A stretch of DNA of 64,000 nucleotides, from contig JAHHHL010000006.1 of assembly GCA_019359375.1 (NCBI GenBank), positions 1 to 64,000 of the forward strand. Direction: 5' to 3'. Shown here piece by piece: positions 37,434 through 47,027 of the stretch (positions are counted from its first letter, which is position 1; every line of letters starts with the position of its first letter). The notes under the pieces were generated by a model that had not been told where the DNA came from, ran no database searches, and worked only from the letters and a program-made list of their open reading frames with translations. Origin of the DNA: Lyngbya sp. HA4199-MV5. Lineage in GTDB: Bacteria > Cyanobacteriota > Cyanobacteriia > Leptolyngbyales > Leptolyngbyaceae. The position numbers were made by a program, and so were the translations under genes.

Positions 37434-39827
37434 ATGAGCGCACAGGATATGACCCCCCAACTAGAGCGAGAACGCGAATTAGCCGCCCAGCTCGTCAGCC
37501 CCCATGAACGGGTGCGGCTTCAGGCAGCGGAAAGCCTGATTGCCAGAGCTTCACTGAATGCCGGTAAACAACTCCTTGCCCTGCTGGGCGATGAAAGCTG
37601 GCGGGTGCGACGGGTTGCCGTTGAAGGACTGGCGCAACGCCAAACGCCGGACGTGATTGAGGCATTGATGCACTCGCTCCGGCAGGATCACCAAAACCCC
37701 AGTGTGTTGAATGGCGTGCTGCAAGTGCTGGCGCGGGGACAGATTGACGTGGTGCCGCTGCTGGAAGAGTGTCTTCAAGATGCCGATGTCGATCTCCGCA
37801 TCTATGCCATCACCGCTCTGCAAAATCTTCAAGATCCGCGTGTGGTAACGATTTTGCTGAAGGCACTCCAGGATGCGGATGCGAATGTGCAATACCACGC
37901 GATCGATGCCCTGGGACACCAGCGCACTGTTGAAGCTGTCGAGGCACTGCTGGCGATCGCCGAATCCCGCGACTTTTTCCTGGGCTTTCCCGCACTCGAT
38001 GCCCTCAGTCGGATTGGGGTACCCACCATTGCGTCCCGCTTACTGCCCCTGCTGGAAGATGACTTGCTCTGCACTCCCGCCGCCAATGCCCTGGCAACGT
38101 TGGGCGATGCAAGCATGGTGCCTGCTCTGGTGCAGCGGTTAAACGAAGGCACGGCTCCCGTGGGCGAAATTGTCAAAGCGCTGGTGACGTTGCACGATCG
38201 CTACGAAACTGAACTTCAGGAAGGGTGCTACATTGCCGATCTCACTCAGGCAGCGCTGACCGAAGCGGGCTTACAGCAATTCTTTCAAACCCTACACAAC
38301 ACCTACAGCCACGAACTGCTTCCCTTTGTCACCCTGCTGGGCTGGCTCGAAACTCCCGTTGCCGAACGGGCGCTCATCCGCTTGCTGGCTCAACCCAGCG
38401 TCAATCAGCAGGTCGTTGCTATCCTGATCCAGCATGGTACGCGTGTTGTACCGCTCTTGATCGACAACCTGACTGCCAACAATGCCGATGCCCGTCGTCT
38501 GACCGTAGAAGCACTGGGACGGATTGGCGATCGCCGTGCCGTGCCTGCCCTGCTGCAACTGCTCGACGCAGAACCAGAACTGATGATTTATGCCGCCACT
38601 GCCCTGGGACGGATTGGCGATGAACGGGCAGCCGATGCACTATTGCGGCTGTTGGCGCATCCCCTGGCAGTCACACGGCAGACGGGCGTAGCGGCATTGA
38701 ATGCCCTCGGCTGCAACAACCTCTCCACCCGGATTGAATCCCTGTTATCCAGCCCCAACCCGTTTGTGCGCGAATCTGCCACCAAAATTGCGGGTTATTT
38801 TGCGTTTCCCCAGCATCAGGCGGTGCTGTTGACCCACTGCACTGATGCCAATGAACGGGTGCGGGTAGCGGCGATCGAAGCCCTGCCCTGTCTAGAGTCG
38901 CCCGATAGTGTCGCTTGTCTGGTGCATGCCCTGGACGATTCCTCGCCCAAAGTCCGGGCAGCCGTAGCACGGGGACTGGCACAGATCGATCGCGACACTG
39001 CCTATGAACCGCTGCTGGTTGCCCTCAACGATGGTGATGATTGGGTGCAATATTACGCCATTCGATCGCTGGGTTTGCTGCGCTATCCAGAAGCGGTCGC
39101 ACCCCTGGCGCAGTTGACACAGGCACACATCAGTTTTTCGGTACGGCTGGCAGCGATCGAGGCACTCGGCAAAATCGGCGATGGCGCAGCCGCCACTGCC
39201 CTGATTGGTCTGGCACCCATTATCTCTGCCGACAATGACCTCGATCGCGCCATTCTCACTGCCCTCGGACAAACCACCCATCCCCATGCCCTCACCTTTT
39301 TGCTGGGCGCATTGAAATCGACCGATCCAGAGCGTCGAATTGTGGTGCTACAGGCACTCGGTCAGCAGTCCGACAGTCGCGTGGTCGAAAGCTTGCAGTG
39401 GATTGCGGCAACCGATGAAACGACCAGAGTGATGGATGCGGCGATCGCCACCCTGGCTCGCTTCAAAACACCCGAAACGATCGCTGCTCTGATTGAGCTA
39501 ACCGCCGATCGTCGTTGCCGCGGTGTCTGCATCAATACCCTGGCGCAACTGCCAGCATCCTGTCTTGCCACCATTGCCAATGGGTTGCACCATGTCCATC
39601 CAGAGGTACGCCACGCGATGGTCAAAGTATTGACCCGGCTAAAACATCCCCAGGCATCGCAGTACCTCTATCAGGCATTAACCGATACCAATGAAACGGT
39701 TCGGTTAGCGGTGATGGTTTCACTCTCGCAACTGGGCAACTATCAAATTACCCAACAGTTACAAACCATTTCCCAGACCGATCCCGATCCATTGATTCGG
39801 CAAGTTGCAGACAATTTGCTGGCGTAA
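37434..39827 (+). CDS. HEAT-repeat (PBS-lyase-type) protein in the che operon
   Basis: The 797-residue protein is made almost entirely of HEAT-like helical repeats of about 31 residues, with units such as VRRVAVEGLAQ, VRLAAIEALGKIGD and VRAAVARGLAQI. These are of the type found in phycobilin lyases (CpcE family) and many scaffold proteins. No catalytic motif or signal peptide is seen. AAGGAACCCCCT precedes the ATG and the gene sits 25 bases after the MCP and 12 before cheR, so it belongs to the chemosensory operon. A scaffold or adaptor role for the array or its output is inferred. A lyase role is unlikely in this setting but not excluded. Confidence 0.85.
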   Translation: MSAQDMTPQLERERELAAQLVSPHERVRLQAAESLIARASLNAGKQLLALLGDESWRVRRVAVEGLAQRQTPDVIEALMHSLRQDHQNPSVLNGVLQVLARGQIDVVPLLEECLQDADVDLRIYAITALQNLQDPRVVTILLKALQDADANVQYHAIDALGHQRTVEAVEALLAIAESRDFFLGFPALDALSRIGVPTIASRLLPLLEDDLLCTPAANALATLGDASMVPALVQRLNEGTAPVGEIVKALVTLHDRYETELQEGCYIADLTQAALTEAGLQQFFQTLHNTYSHELLPFVTLLGWLETPVAERALIRLLAQPSVNQQVVAILIQHGTRVVPLLIDNLTANNADARRLTVEALGRIGDRRAVPALLQLLDAEPELMIYAATALGRIGDERAADALLRLLAHPLAVTRQTGVAALNALGCNNLSTRIESLLSSPNPFVRESATKIAGYFAFPQHQAVLLTHCTDANERVRVAAIEALPCLESPDSVACLVHALDDSSPKVRAAVARGLAQIDRDTAYEPLLVALNDGDDWVQYYAIRSLGLLRYPEAVAPLAQLTQAHISFSVRLAAIEALGKIGDGAAATALIGLAPIISADNDLDRAILTALGQTTHPHALTFLLGALKSTDPERRIVVLQALGQQSDSRVVESLQWIAATDETTRVMDAAIATLARFKTPETIAALIELTADRRCRGVCINTLAQLPASCLATIANGLHHVHPEVRHAMVKVLTRLKHPQASQYLYQALTDTNETVRLAVMVSLSQLGNYQITQQLQTISQTDPDPLIRQVADNLLA

Positions 39828-39839
39828 GGAATTCTTACA

Positions 39840-40751
39840 ATGCAACTTGTTTCCGAAAGCCTCTATCTATCCGAATCCATCATCCTGCTGTTGCGCGATC
39901 TAATCCAGCAGCAGACAGGCGTTTATTACACCTTAGAAAACTGCTCCCTGCTGGCAGATAAGCTGGCTGACCGGGTGATGGAACATGATTTTAATTCCTT
40001 TTTAGACTACTACTATTTGTTGAAATATGACACTGCTGCTCAGACCGAGTGGCAACACGTCATGGATGCAATCTCGGTGCAGGAAACCTTCTTTTATCGT
40101 GAATTTGATCAAATTGCGGCATTGGTGGATGTGATTGTGCCCACGTATTTTGACCAGAATCCATCTAAACCATTGCGAATCTGGAGTGCTGCCTGTGCCA
40201 CTGGCGAAGAACCCCTGTCGATCGCGATCGCCCTTCAAGAAGCAGGCTGGTTTAATAAAATGCCGATTGAAATCTATGCTACTGATGCCAGCCCTGCCGC
40301 GATCGCCAATGCCCAACTGGGGCTTTATCGGGAGCGATCGTTTCGGAGCTTCCCACAGGCGTTGCGCGATCGCTATTTTGAGCCAAAAAGTGATCCCAAA
40401 GGCGATCGCTGGCGCATTCGTTCAGACATTCACCACCACATCACCTGGAAACGCATCAACTTAGCCAGAGCCGCAGATATCCAAACCATGCCGCCTGTGC
40501 AGGTTGTATTCTGTCGCAATGTCTTTATCTATTTTTCCGATGATGCCATTGCTCAAACCACCCACCAGTTATTCAACGCCATGACAGATCACAGCTATCT
40601 ATTCATTGGCGCATCCGAATCCCTGCTCCGTCTGGGAACCAACTTTGAACTCCAACAACTTAACGGAGCCTTTGTTTATGTTAAACGATCGTGTGAAATC
40701 CCCGGTAATGAGGCAACCAATGACACCTGCAACCCGTGTTTTAATCGTTGA
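39840..40751 (+). CDS. Chemoreceptor methyltransferase CheR
   Basis: The 303-residue enzyme methylates glutamates on the MCP using S-adenosylmethionine. An N-terminal helical domain (about 10-75) is followed by the SAM-binding motif LRIWSAACATGEEPLSIAIAL (motif shown as IWSAACATGEEP). Next come IYATDASP for the ribose-binding acid and VVFCRNVFIYF near residue 225. The last 25 codons overlap cheB in another frame. The C-terminal residues after YVKRS are probably not part of the fold. Confidence 0.93.
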   Translation: MQLVSESLYLSESIILLLRDLIQQQTGVYYTLENCSLLADKLADRVMEHDFNSFLDYYYLLKYDTAAQTEWQHVMDAISVQETFFYREFDQIAALVDVIVPTYFDQNPSKPLRIWSAACATGEEPLSIAIALQEAGWFNKMPIEIYATDASPAAIANAQLGLYRERSFRSFPQALRDRYFEPKSDPKGDRWRIRSDIHHHITWKRINLARAADIQTMPPVQVVFCRNVFIYFSDDAIAQTTHQLFNAMTDHSYLFIGASESLLRLGTNFELQQLNGAFVYVKRSCEIPGNEATNDTCNPCFNR

Positions 40752-41799
40752 TGATTCGGCTTATGTGCGTAAAGTGCTCAAGCAGATGCTGGCTCAAAGT
40801 CCATCATTAGAAGTGGTAGGCACCGCTCGAAATGGCAATGAGGCACTGGAATTGATTGAACAATTGCAGCCCGATGTGGTGACGCTCGATCTGGTCATGC
40901 CCGATATGGATGGCACCACCTTTTTGCACACCCAAATGCAACGTCATCCCGTGCCGATCGTCATTGTTAGTATTGCCAATGAAACAGGCGAAGAAGCCGT
41001 CACTGCCCTCAATGCCGGAGCCATTGATTTTGTCCAGAAACCCACTGCCCTCGCCACCGACAAGATGTTTGCCATTTCCCAGGAATTGATTGCTAAAGTG
41101 GAAAATGCTGCCCAAATTCCGCTCAACCGATCGCCCCTGGCATGGAAACAAGATCTACTTCCCCTGACCGTGACCACACGCCAAAAAGCGATCGCTGGAG
41201 ACACCCTCCAACACCGTGCCCAAGCAGGCAACTTTGATCTATTGGTCATCGGCATTTCGACGGGTGGACCGCAAGCCTTAAACTACCTGATTCCCTTGCT
41301 TTCAGAAGATTTTCCCATTCCTGTGGCGATCGTCCTGCACATGCCTGTCGGCTACACCCAACTGTTTGCTCAACGGCTCAACGAGCGATCGGCTCTAAAC
41401 GTTGTGGAAGCACAGGAAGGCGAAGTCGTTCGTCCCGGTGTTGTGTGGATTGCCCCCGCTGGGCGGCATTTGAGCTTTATCCGCAAACCCGATGGCACCA
41501 TTGTCACCCACTTAGATGCCCGTCCGTTTGATACCCTGCACCGTCCCGCTGTTGATGTGTTGTTTCAATCTGCCGCCGATGTCTACGGCGATCGCACCCT
41601 TGGCATTGTGATGACAGGCATGGGTTCCGATGGCAAACAGGGTGCCGCCTGGATTAAAGCCGCTGGTGGCACTATTGTCACCGAAGCCGAAAATACCTGT
41701 GTGGTCTATGGCATGCCCCGATCGGTTGATGAAGCCGGGTTGAGCGATCGATCCATTCCACTCGATCAAATCGCCCCTGCTTTATTGAAACTAATTTGA
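40678..41799 (+). CDS. Chemotaxis methylesterase CheB
   Basis: Start 40678 (MLNDRVKSPVMRQ) gives 373 residues and overlaps cheR by 74 bases. Starts at 40708 or 40720 are possible. The receiver has VDDSA and Asp71 (VTLDLVMPDMDG). The esterase domain has the catalytic Ser194 in GISTGGPQAL, the His in VLHMPVGYT and the Asp in MTGMGSDGKQG. Together with CheR it sets the methylation state of the receptor, so the operon has full adaptation capacity. It is the last gene before the palindrome at 41809. Confidence 0.93.
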   Translation: MLNDRVKSPVMRQPMTPATRVLIVDDSAYVRKVLKQMLAQSPSLEVVGTARNGNEALELIEQLQPDVVTLDLVMPDMDGTTFLHTQMQRHPVPIVIVSIANETGEEAVTALNAGAIDFVQKPTALATDKMFAISQELIAKVENAAQIPLNRSPLAWKQDLLPLTVTTRQKAIAGDTLQHRAQAGNFDLLVIGISTGGPQALNYLIPLLSEDFPIPVAIVLHMPVGYTQLFAQRLNERSALNVVEAQEGEVVRPGVVWIAPAGRHLSFIRKPDGTIVTHLDARPFDTLHRPAVDVLFQSAADVYGDRTLGIVMTGMGSDGKQGAAWIKAAGGTIVTEAENTCVVYGMPRSVDEAGLSDRSIPLDQIAPALLKLI

Positions 41800-41808
41800 G
41801 TACACTTT

Positions 41809-41841
41809 AGACCTCCGAGGTTTTAAAAACCTCGGAGGTCT
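41809..41841. terminator. Perfect palindrome after cheB, likely terminator
   Basis: AGACCTCCGAGGTTTT is followed by its exact complement, giving a 16-pair stem with almost no loop. The T-rich centre is flanked by neither a long T run nor a gene. This palindrome is of a kind repeated across cyanobacterial genomes. It may end the chemosensory operon and separate it from the next gene. Confidence 0.65.
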
Positions 41842-41940
41842 GGGATAGCTGAAATGATAAAGATTTCCGTGATTTAGCTGTAGGCAATGATCAGGAAACT
41901 ATCAATAATTGGCGTATCAGCCTGGTCAGTTGGAGTTGAT

Positions 41941-43485
41941 ATGGTAGCCGAAAAAGAGACGATTTTGGTCGTAGATGATCATCCCGATAACATTCGGACG
42001 CTCTCCATCATTCTGGGATCGCATGGCTACAAAGTGAGAAAAGCCACCAGTGGCGAAATGGCGATCGATACCATTCTTTCTCAACCACCTGCTCTCGTGC
42101 TGCTGGATATCAAAATGCCCATGATGGATGGGTATGAAGTCTGTACGAAACTGAAGGCAATCACTGAAACGTGCCATGTGCCGATCGTGTTTCTCAGTGC
42201 GCTGGATGGTGCTGAGGACAAAATTAGGGCGTTTGAAGTGGGTGGTGCCGACTACATCACCAAGCCCTTCAATGAAGAAGAAGTCCTTGCCCGCGTGCGG
42301 CACCAACTAACCATCCAACAACAGCGGCAGCAACTCATCCACCAAAACCAGCAGTTGCAGCGAGAGATTCTGGAACGCCAGCAGGCACAGGCAGAAACAC
42401 AGCTATTTCTGGATACGATTCAAGCGGTGAGTGAAGCGGCTGATTTAGAAACAGCGTTGCAGGCGACTTTATGCAGCATTCAACAGGCGATCGCGTGGGA
42501 CTATGGTGAAGCCTGGATGCTGGACGATGACGACATGACGTTTCATCTCTGCCAGGTCAGTTATGACCGACAGAACGTGCGACTCAAGCAGTTCCATGAA
42601 ACCAGCACAGCCATCACATTTTCGTACAGAGTGGGGCTACCGGGGCGAATCTGGGCGTTAGGACAACCCGAATGGATTGAATCCCTTGCACAACAATCAG
42701 AGCAAACATTTTTGCGGGGAGAAGCTGCGATCGTGGCGGATCTAGCCAGCGCGTTTGGGGTTCCCATCGTGGTTGAAGAGAGAATCCTGGCGGTGCTTGT
42801 CTTTTTCAGCCGAAAGATGGCGGCTCCTAATGCCAAACTCTTGCGGTTAACCAAAGCGCTGGCACTGCATTTGGGTGTCTCCATGCAGCGCAAACTGGCA
42901 GAAGCGTCGCTCAAACAGGTCAACCGGGAACTTCATCGCATTGCCAGCATTGATGAACTGACGCAAATCCCCAACCGTCGCACCTTTGATGCCTTTCTCC
43001 AAACCGAGTGGGGACGGTCAAGGCGGGAACACATTTCGCTCTCACTCATCCTCTGTGACATTGACTACTTCAAACGCTACAACGATCGCTACGGGCATCC
43101 AGCAGGCGATGACTGTTTACAGAAAGTGGCTCAGGCGATCAATAACAGCATCCGCCGTCCTGCCGATCTCGCCGCCCGTTATGGAGGGGAAGAGTTTGCC
43201 GCTGTGCTTCCAAACACCACACCGCAGGGAGCCGTTTATATTGCTCAACGCATTCAGCAGGCAATTTGTCAATTGAAGCTTGCCCATGCTGACTCAACGG
43301 CTAGCGATTGTGTAACGTTAAGCATGGGAATTGCTAGTTTGGTTCCAACGCAAGAACAATCGCTGAAGGAAATCATCACCTTTGCGGATCAGGCGTTGTA
43401 TACCGCTAAAGCCAGGGGACGCAATACCTTTTGTCTATCTGTTCATACAGATGATGCCTCAATCACTCGCTATTCCCTTCGCTAA
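41941..43485 (+). CDS. Response regulator with GAF and GGDEF (diguanylate cyclase)
   Basis: Start 41941 is supported by TGGAGTTGAT immediately upstream and gives 514 residues. A receiver (about 5-120, Asp56 in VLLDIKMPMMDG) is followed by a coiled coil and a GAF-like domain (about 155-320). The GGDEF domain (about 340-505) has RYGGEEFA with GGEEF at 415-419, and RPAD five residues before it, a complete inhibitory I-site. It should synthesise c-di-GMP under phosphorylation control and be product-inhibited. The receiver is closely similar to the third receiver of the next gene. Confidence 0.9.
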   Translation: MVAEKETILVVDDHPDNIRTLSIILGSHGYKVRKATSGEMAIDTILSQPPALVLLDIKMPMMDGYEVCTKLKAITETCHVPIVFLSALDGAEDKIRAFEVGGADYITKPFNEEEVLARVRHQLTIQQQRQQLIHQNQQLQREILERQQAQAETQLFLDTIQAVSEAADLETALQATLCSIQQAIAWDYGEAWMLDDDDMTFHLCQVSYDRQNVRLKQFHETSTAITFSYRVGLPGRIWALGQPEWIESLAQQSEQTFLRGEAAIVADLASAFGVPIVVEERILAVLVFFSRKMAAPNAKLLRLTKALALHLGVSMQRKLAEASLKQVNRELHRIASIDELTQIPNRRTFDAFLQTEWGRSRREHISLSLILCDIDYFKRYNDRYGHPAGDDCLQKVAQAINNSIRRPADLAARYGGEEFAAVLPNTTPQGAVYIAQRIQQAICQLKLAHADSTASDCVTLSMGIASLVPTQEQSLKEIITFADQALYTAKARGRNTFCLSVHTDDASITRYSLR

Positions 43486-43601
43486 CGGTGATACACTCAG
43501 TCGATCGCAACGGTTGAGGGTTTGCCTGGTGGTGCCAACGCCTGACACTCTCACCTTACCAGTGGGTTTGTGACTGACTGAGATGATTGGCTGAAACTGC
43601 A

Positions 43602-45662
43602 ATGGCAAAGATTCTGTTGATCGACTGTGATGCGCCTACGATCGCACGACTCTCTGGTGACCTGATCAAGCAGCGTCATACCATTGAGGCAGCAACCCAC
43701 GATGAAATCGGCACTGAGTCGGTGGTTGCCAATCAGTACGACTTGATTGTCTTCGATGCCTCGATCGCCAGACAGCCCAGCCTCCAGTTTTGCCAACAGT
43801 TGCGCGAGCAGCGCTATCCCAACCCGATTTTGTTACTCATCGCAAACGATTGGGATGCCAGTACGGGGCTGGATGCGGGTGCCGATGATTCTGTGATGAA
43901 GCCTTACAACCCATCGGAGCTGATTGCGCGAGTCCGGGCATTGCTGCGCCGGGGCAAACTCTCCCTTGCACCGACCCTTCTAACCTGGGAGCAATTGCGC
44001 TTAAACCCTACGTCAGCCGAAGTGACGTACAATCACCAACCGCTGGCACTCACGCCCAAAGAATATGGCTTACTGGATCTGTTTCTGCAAAACCCACAGC
44101 GTATTTTGAGCCGCACTGCCATCCTCGATCGCCTCTGGACAATGGATGATGTGCCCACCGAACGAGCCGTCACTAACCACATCAAGGATCTGCGGCAAAA
44201 GCTGCGAGCGACCGGGATGGCAACCGATTTAATTGAAACCGTGTATGGTTTGGGCTATCGATTGAAACCCGCACCCGCGATCGATCCCTCCGATCAACCC
44301 AATCCACCAGCGGTCAGCGATCGCCCACCAGCGGCAGTGGCGATCGCCGAGACCACCCCGTTTAGCTACCCCTCTCCCACCGCTTTACCCTCGGCAACGG
44401 TGCTGGTGCTGGATGATGATCCCACCACTCGCGCAGCGTTGAGCTATCTGCTTCAGCCCTGGGGCATCCATGTCGTGTGCCTGAGTCAGCCCGATCGCCT
44501 CTGGGAAACCCTCATCACAGTAGCACCAGCGCTGCTAATTTTAGACATCGAAATCCCCTTTACGCGCGGCATTGAGCTGTGTCAGCAAATCCGCCAGGAT
44601 GACTGTTGGGGCGATTTGCCGATTTTGGTGGTTACTGCGTCTACCGATGCCGATCGGGTGCAACAGATGTTTGCGGCTGGGGTAGATGATTTTGTTGGCA
44701 AGCCGATCGTCGGTCCCGAATTGGTGACGCGGGTCGTCAGCCGTCTGGAGCGTGTTTATGCTCAAAGAACGACGGCACGGGAACCCAAAGGATTCGAGCT
44801 AGACCGCCAAAACGCCATCCTTTCGAGCAGTCCAAATCTGGTGCTGGTGGATGATCAACCCGATAACCTGCGTACCCTATCCGCCATTCTTCACGGGCAG
44901 GGCTACAAGGTGCGAAAAGCGACCAGTGGCGAAGCGGCACTGGAGACTGTTGGTGCCCAGCACCCCGATTTGATTTTGCTAGATATCCGGATGCCAGCGA
45001 TGGACGGTTATGCAGTCTGTGCTGCACTCAAAGCCTCTGAAGCCACCCGCGAGGTACCCATTATCTTTCTCAGTGCCCTGGATGATGCTACCGATAAGCT
45101 CAAAGCCTTTGCTGTTGGGGGTGCAGATTACATTACTAAACCGTTTCAGGCAGAGGAAGTGTTAGCCCGGATTAAACATCAACTGCTGATCCGGCAGCAG
45201 CAACGACAACTGGTGGAGCAAAACCGCCAGCTTCAGCGAGAAATTCAGCAGCGGCAGCAGTCCGAGATGGCGCTCTCGGAGGCAAGTGCAGTGCTTCAAG
45301 ACAGTGAGGAGCGGTTTCGCAATGCGTTTGATCAGGTGGCGATCGGCATGGCGTTAGTCGGACTGGACGATCGCTGGCTCAAAGTGAATCCTGCCCTCTG
45401 TCAGCTTTTGGGCTACGCCGAGAGTGAGTTGTTGACTCTGACCGTGGCGGCGATCGTGGATCCAGCCGACTTGCCTCAATTCACTGCCTGCTATCAAACA
45501 ATGCTGGCTGGCAAAGCAACCACCAATCCGATGGCTCTGCGCTTTCGTCACCCCAACGGACACCTCATTCCAGTACAGATGAGCCTGTCTCTGATTAGAA
45601 GCGCATCCGGAGAACCTCTTTACTCGATCGTCCAAATTTACCAACCACCTACGGATCAATAA
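43602..45662 (+). CDS. Multi-receiver OmpR-type regulator with C-terminal PAS
   Basis: From ATG 43602 the protein has 686 residues. Domains in order are: a diverged receiver (about 1-115; Asp in VFDASIARQ, no classic DxxMP), an OmpR/PhoB winged helix (about 130-225; ALTPKEYGLLDLFLQNPQRI, VYGLGYRL), a second receiver (about 265-380; LDDDP, LILDIEIPF), a third receiver (about 410-530; VDDQPDN, LLDIRMPAMDG), a coiled coil and a PAS domain (about 570-685). There is no kinase or cyclase module. DNA binding lies inside the chain rather than at the end, which is unusual. The third receiver and its coiled coil look duplicated from the previous gene. Confidence 0.88.
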   Translation: MAKILLIDCDAPTIARLSGDLIKQRHTIEAATHDEIGTESVVANQYDLIVFDASIARQPSLQFCQQLREQRYPNPILLLIANDWDASTGLDAGADDSVMKPYNPSELIARVRALLRRGKLSLAPTLLTWEQLRLNPTSAEVTYNHQPLALTPKEYGLLDLFLQNPQRILSRTAILDRLWTMDDVPTERAVTNHIKDLRQKLRATGMATDLIETVYGLGYRLKPAPAIDPSDQPNPPAVSDRPPAAVAIAETTPFSYPSPTALPSATVLVLDDDPTTRAALSYLLQPWGIHVVCLSQPDRLWETLITVAPALLILDIEIPFTRGIELCQQIRQDDCWGDLPILVVTASTDADRVQQMFAAGVDDFVGKPIVGPELVTRVVSRLERVYAQRTTAREPKGFELDRQNAILSSSPNLVLVDDQPDNLRTLSAILHGQGYKVRKATSGEAALETVGAQHPDLILLDIRMPAMDGYAVCAALKASEATREVPIIFLSALDDATDKLKAFAVGGADYITKPFQAEEVLARIKHQLLIRQQQRQLVEQNRQLQREIQQRQQSEMALSEASAVLQDSEERFRNAFDQVAIGMALVGLDDRWLKVNPALCQLLGYAESELLTLTVAAIVDPADLPQFTACYQTMLAGKATTNPMALRFRHPNGHLIPVQMSLSLIRSASGEPLYSIVQIYQPPTDQ

Positions 45663-46207
45663 GCGTGGTGGTGATATCGGGAAGCGGGGGAAGCGAGGGA
45701 AGCGAGGGAAGCAGGGGTAAAGGGTAAAGGGTGGCGATCGCTTCTCTTCGGTTGCGTCATGAGCCAATGGATGCGACCAAATTGAGAAACGTTAAAACCA
45801 ACCATTCTTTTGTAACATTTGCTTCATCCATACCAGTTCGTTACTTTCTCCTCGTACCTTCAAAGGCAGATAGCCATGAGGAGGATTTGTTGATAGGCAA
45901 TGCGTCAAGGGAACGCAGCCCATGCTCATTGTTTGCCACCGATTTATGCAGGGGCATTTCATTCTGCGATAGAACGTTGGCAACGGATGGCAAACAGATG
46001 AAACAGATGTCTTCATTCGCTATTCACAGATCAGTTATCCGCTTCATCCGCTATAAATCCGTTGCCAAACAGATCACTTATCCGCTTCATCCACTATAAA
46101 TCCGTTGCCAATCACACTCGCTCACTAGAATGAAACAGCCTTGCTGAAAGAATCATCTGTTTCATCTGTTTTCATCCGCTGCTCATCAAGCATTCAACAG
46201 AATGAAA
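45663..46207. other. Repeat-rich spacer
   Basis: No gene was found. It starts with GGGGAAGCGAGGGAAGCGA low-complexity units (about 45677-45740). Several diverged CAGATGAAACAGATG fragments and the 43-base tandem pair at 46027-46112 follow. A plus-strand frame of 122 codons (45731-46099) crosses these repeats and is judged spurious. Confidence 0.6.
46027..46112. repeat. 43-base direct tandem repeat, two units
   Basis: Units 46027-46069 and 46070-46112 differ at only a few positions; each begins CAGATCA and contains TTATCCGCTTCATCC and CTATAAATCCGTTGCCAA. Fragments of the same sequence occur around 45960 and 46140. The function is unknown. Confidence 0.85.
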
Positions 46208-46302
46208 TACAGCGTTTTCCAATTTGCTGAGGTACACCTTACTCCCTTGACTCCCTGACTCCCTGCATGGATCTGTACTTCACTTGATTAAAAATTGCTG
46301 TA
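46208..46302 (-). repeat. Family-A short inverted-repeat element, copy 3
   Basis: A full-length copy in minus orientation, running from TACAGCGTTTTCCAATTTGC to AAAATTGCTGTA. It is followed 31 bases on by another copy in the same orientation. Confidence 0.85.
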
Positions 46303-46333
46303 GCTTGCTGCTCTATGCCACGTTGCTGATCAT

Positions 46334-46428
46334 ATAGCGTTTCCCAATTTGCTGAGGTACACCTTACTCCCTTGGCTCCTTGATTCCCTACATGACTTTG
46401 TACTTCACTTGATTGAAAATTGCTGTAT
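46334..46428 (-). repeat. Family-A short inverted-repeat element, copy 4
   Basis: A slightly more diverged minus-oriented copy (CTTGGCTCCTTGATTCCC in the middle). It ends 33 bases before the ATG of the unknown gene at 46461. Confidence 0.82.
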
Positions 46429-46460
46429 TAGCCGCTTTTATAACAAAACAAACATAAAAA

Positions 46461-46931
46461 ATGAGAGATAAAATTGTGCAAGAACAACCTGTTTTTAGGC
46501 AACCAAAACTGCTTGATCTTAGCGATCCAGAGCTCTATCTAAGCGTGCTTGATTCCCTGACTAACCTCTTAAAAAGTCGAGACCAGATATTAATCGATAC
46601 CTTCAGACAAGAAGTATCAGCGGTTATCGCTCGCGAAGCCTTGTATTATCTTTTGATTGAAACCCTGTCTTGTTTAGCCGAAACTGACTTTGCAACCTTT
46701 CTATGGGCATTACACCACTATGACGCTGACTTTTATATTGCATTTAAACGAGAAATGGCTGTTGTGGCTAGCAGGCGACTCATTGAGCACGGACTCATCC
46801 CCGGTAAAGACTTTAGTACGCTGCCGTCTGGTGGTTTAATGGTTCATCAAACTGCTCAGGCTATCTTATTAGAAAGCCCGTCGGCGTTGAGCTTGCAGCT
46901 ATTTCGTGAAATTCTCCATGTTTTTGATTAA
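46461..46931 (+). CDS. Unknown soluble protein
   Basis: I do not recognise a family. The 156-residue product is mostly helical with an Asp/Leu-rich N-terminal third (LLDLSDPELYLSVLDSLTNL). A central part is rich in Ala, Leu and aromatic residues (WALHHYDADFYIAFKREMA), and the Gly-containing C-terminal segment reads IPGKDFSTLPSGGLM. There is no signal peptide or membrane span. It is flanked on both sides by family-A repeats and has lower GC than the neighbouring che genes. This may point to separate acquisition, but that is speculation. It may be a real gene because the frame is long and codon-like, with no competing frame. Confidence 0.5.
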   Translation: MRDKIVQEQPVFRQPKLLDLSDPELYLSVLDSLTNLLKSRDQILIDTFRQEVSAVIAREALYYLLIETLSCLAETDFATFLWALHHYDADFYIAFKREMAVVASRRLIEHGLIPGKDFSTLPSGGLMVHQTAQAILLESPSALSLQLFREILHVFD

Positions 46932-47027
46932 GCAATTGACAGCAGTTTTCAATATGGCTACTTAAACAATGCAAAAAACCATTCTATAGTTTGAACACTG
47001 TTTCAACGCAAGCTCGTGATGGATTTA

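Noticed and set aside
45731-46099. Plus-strand frame of 122 codons in the spacer
   Set aside because: It runs through diverged and tandem repeats and has no protein-like pattern.
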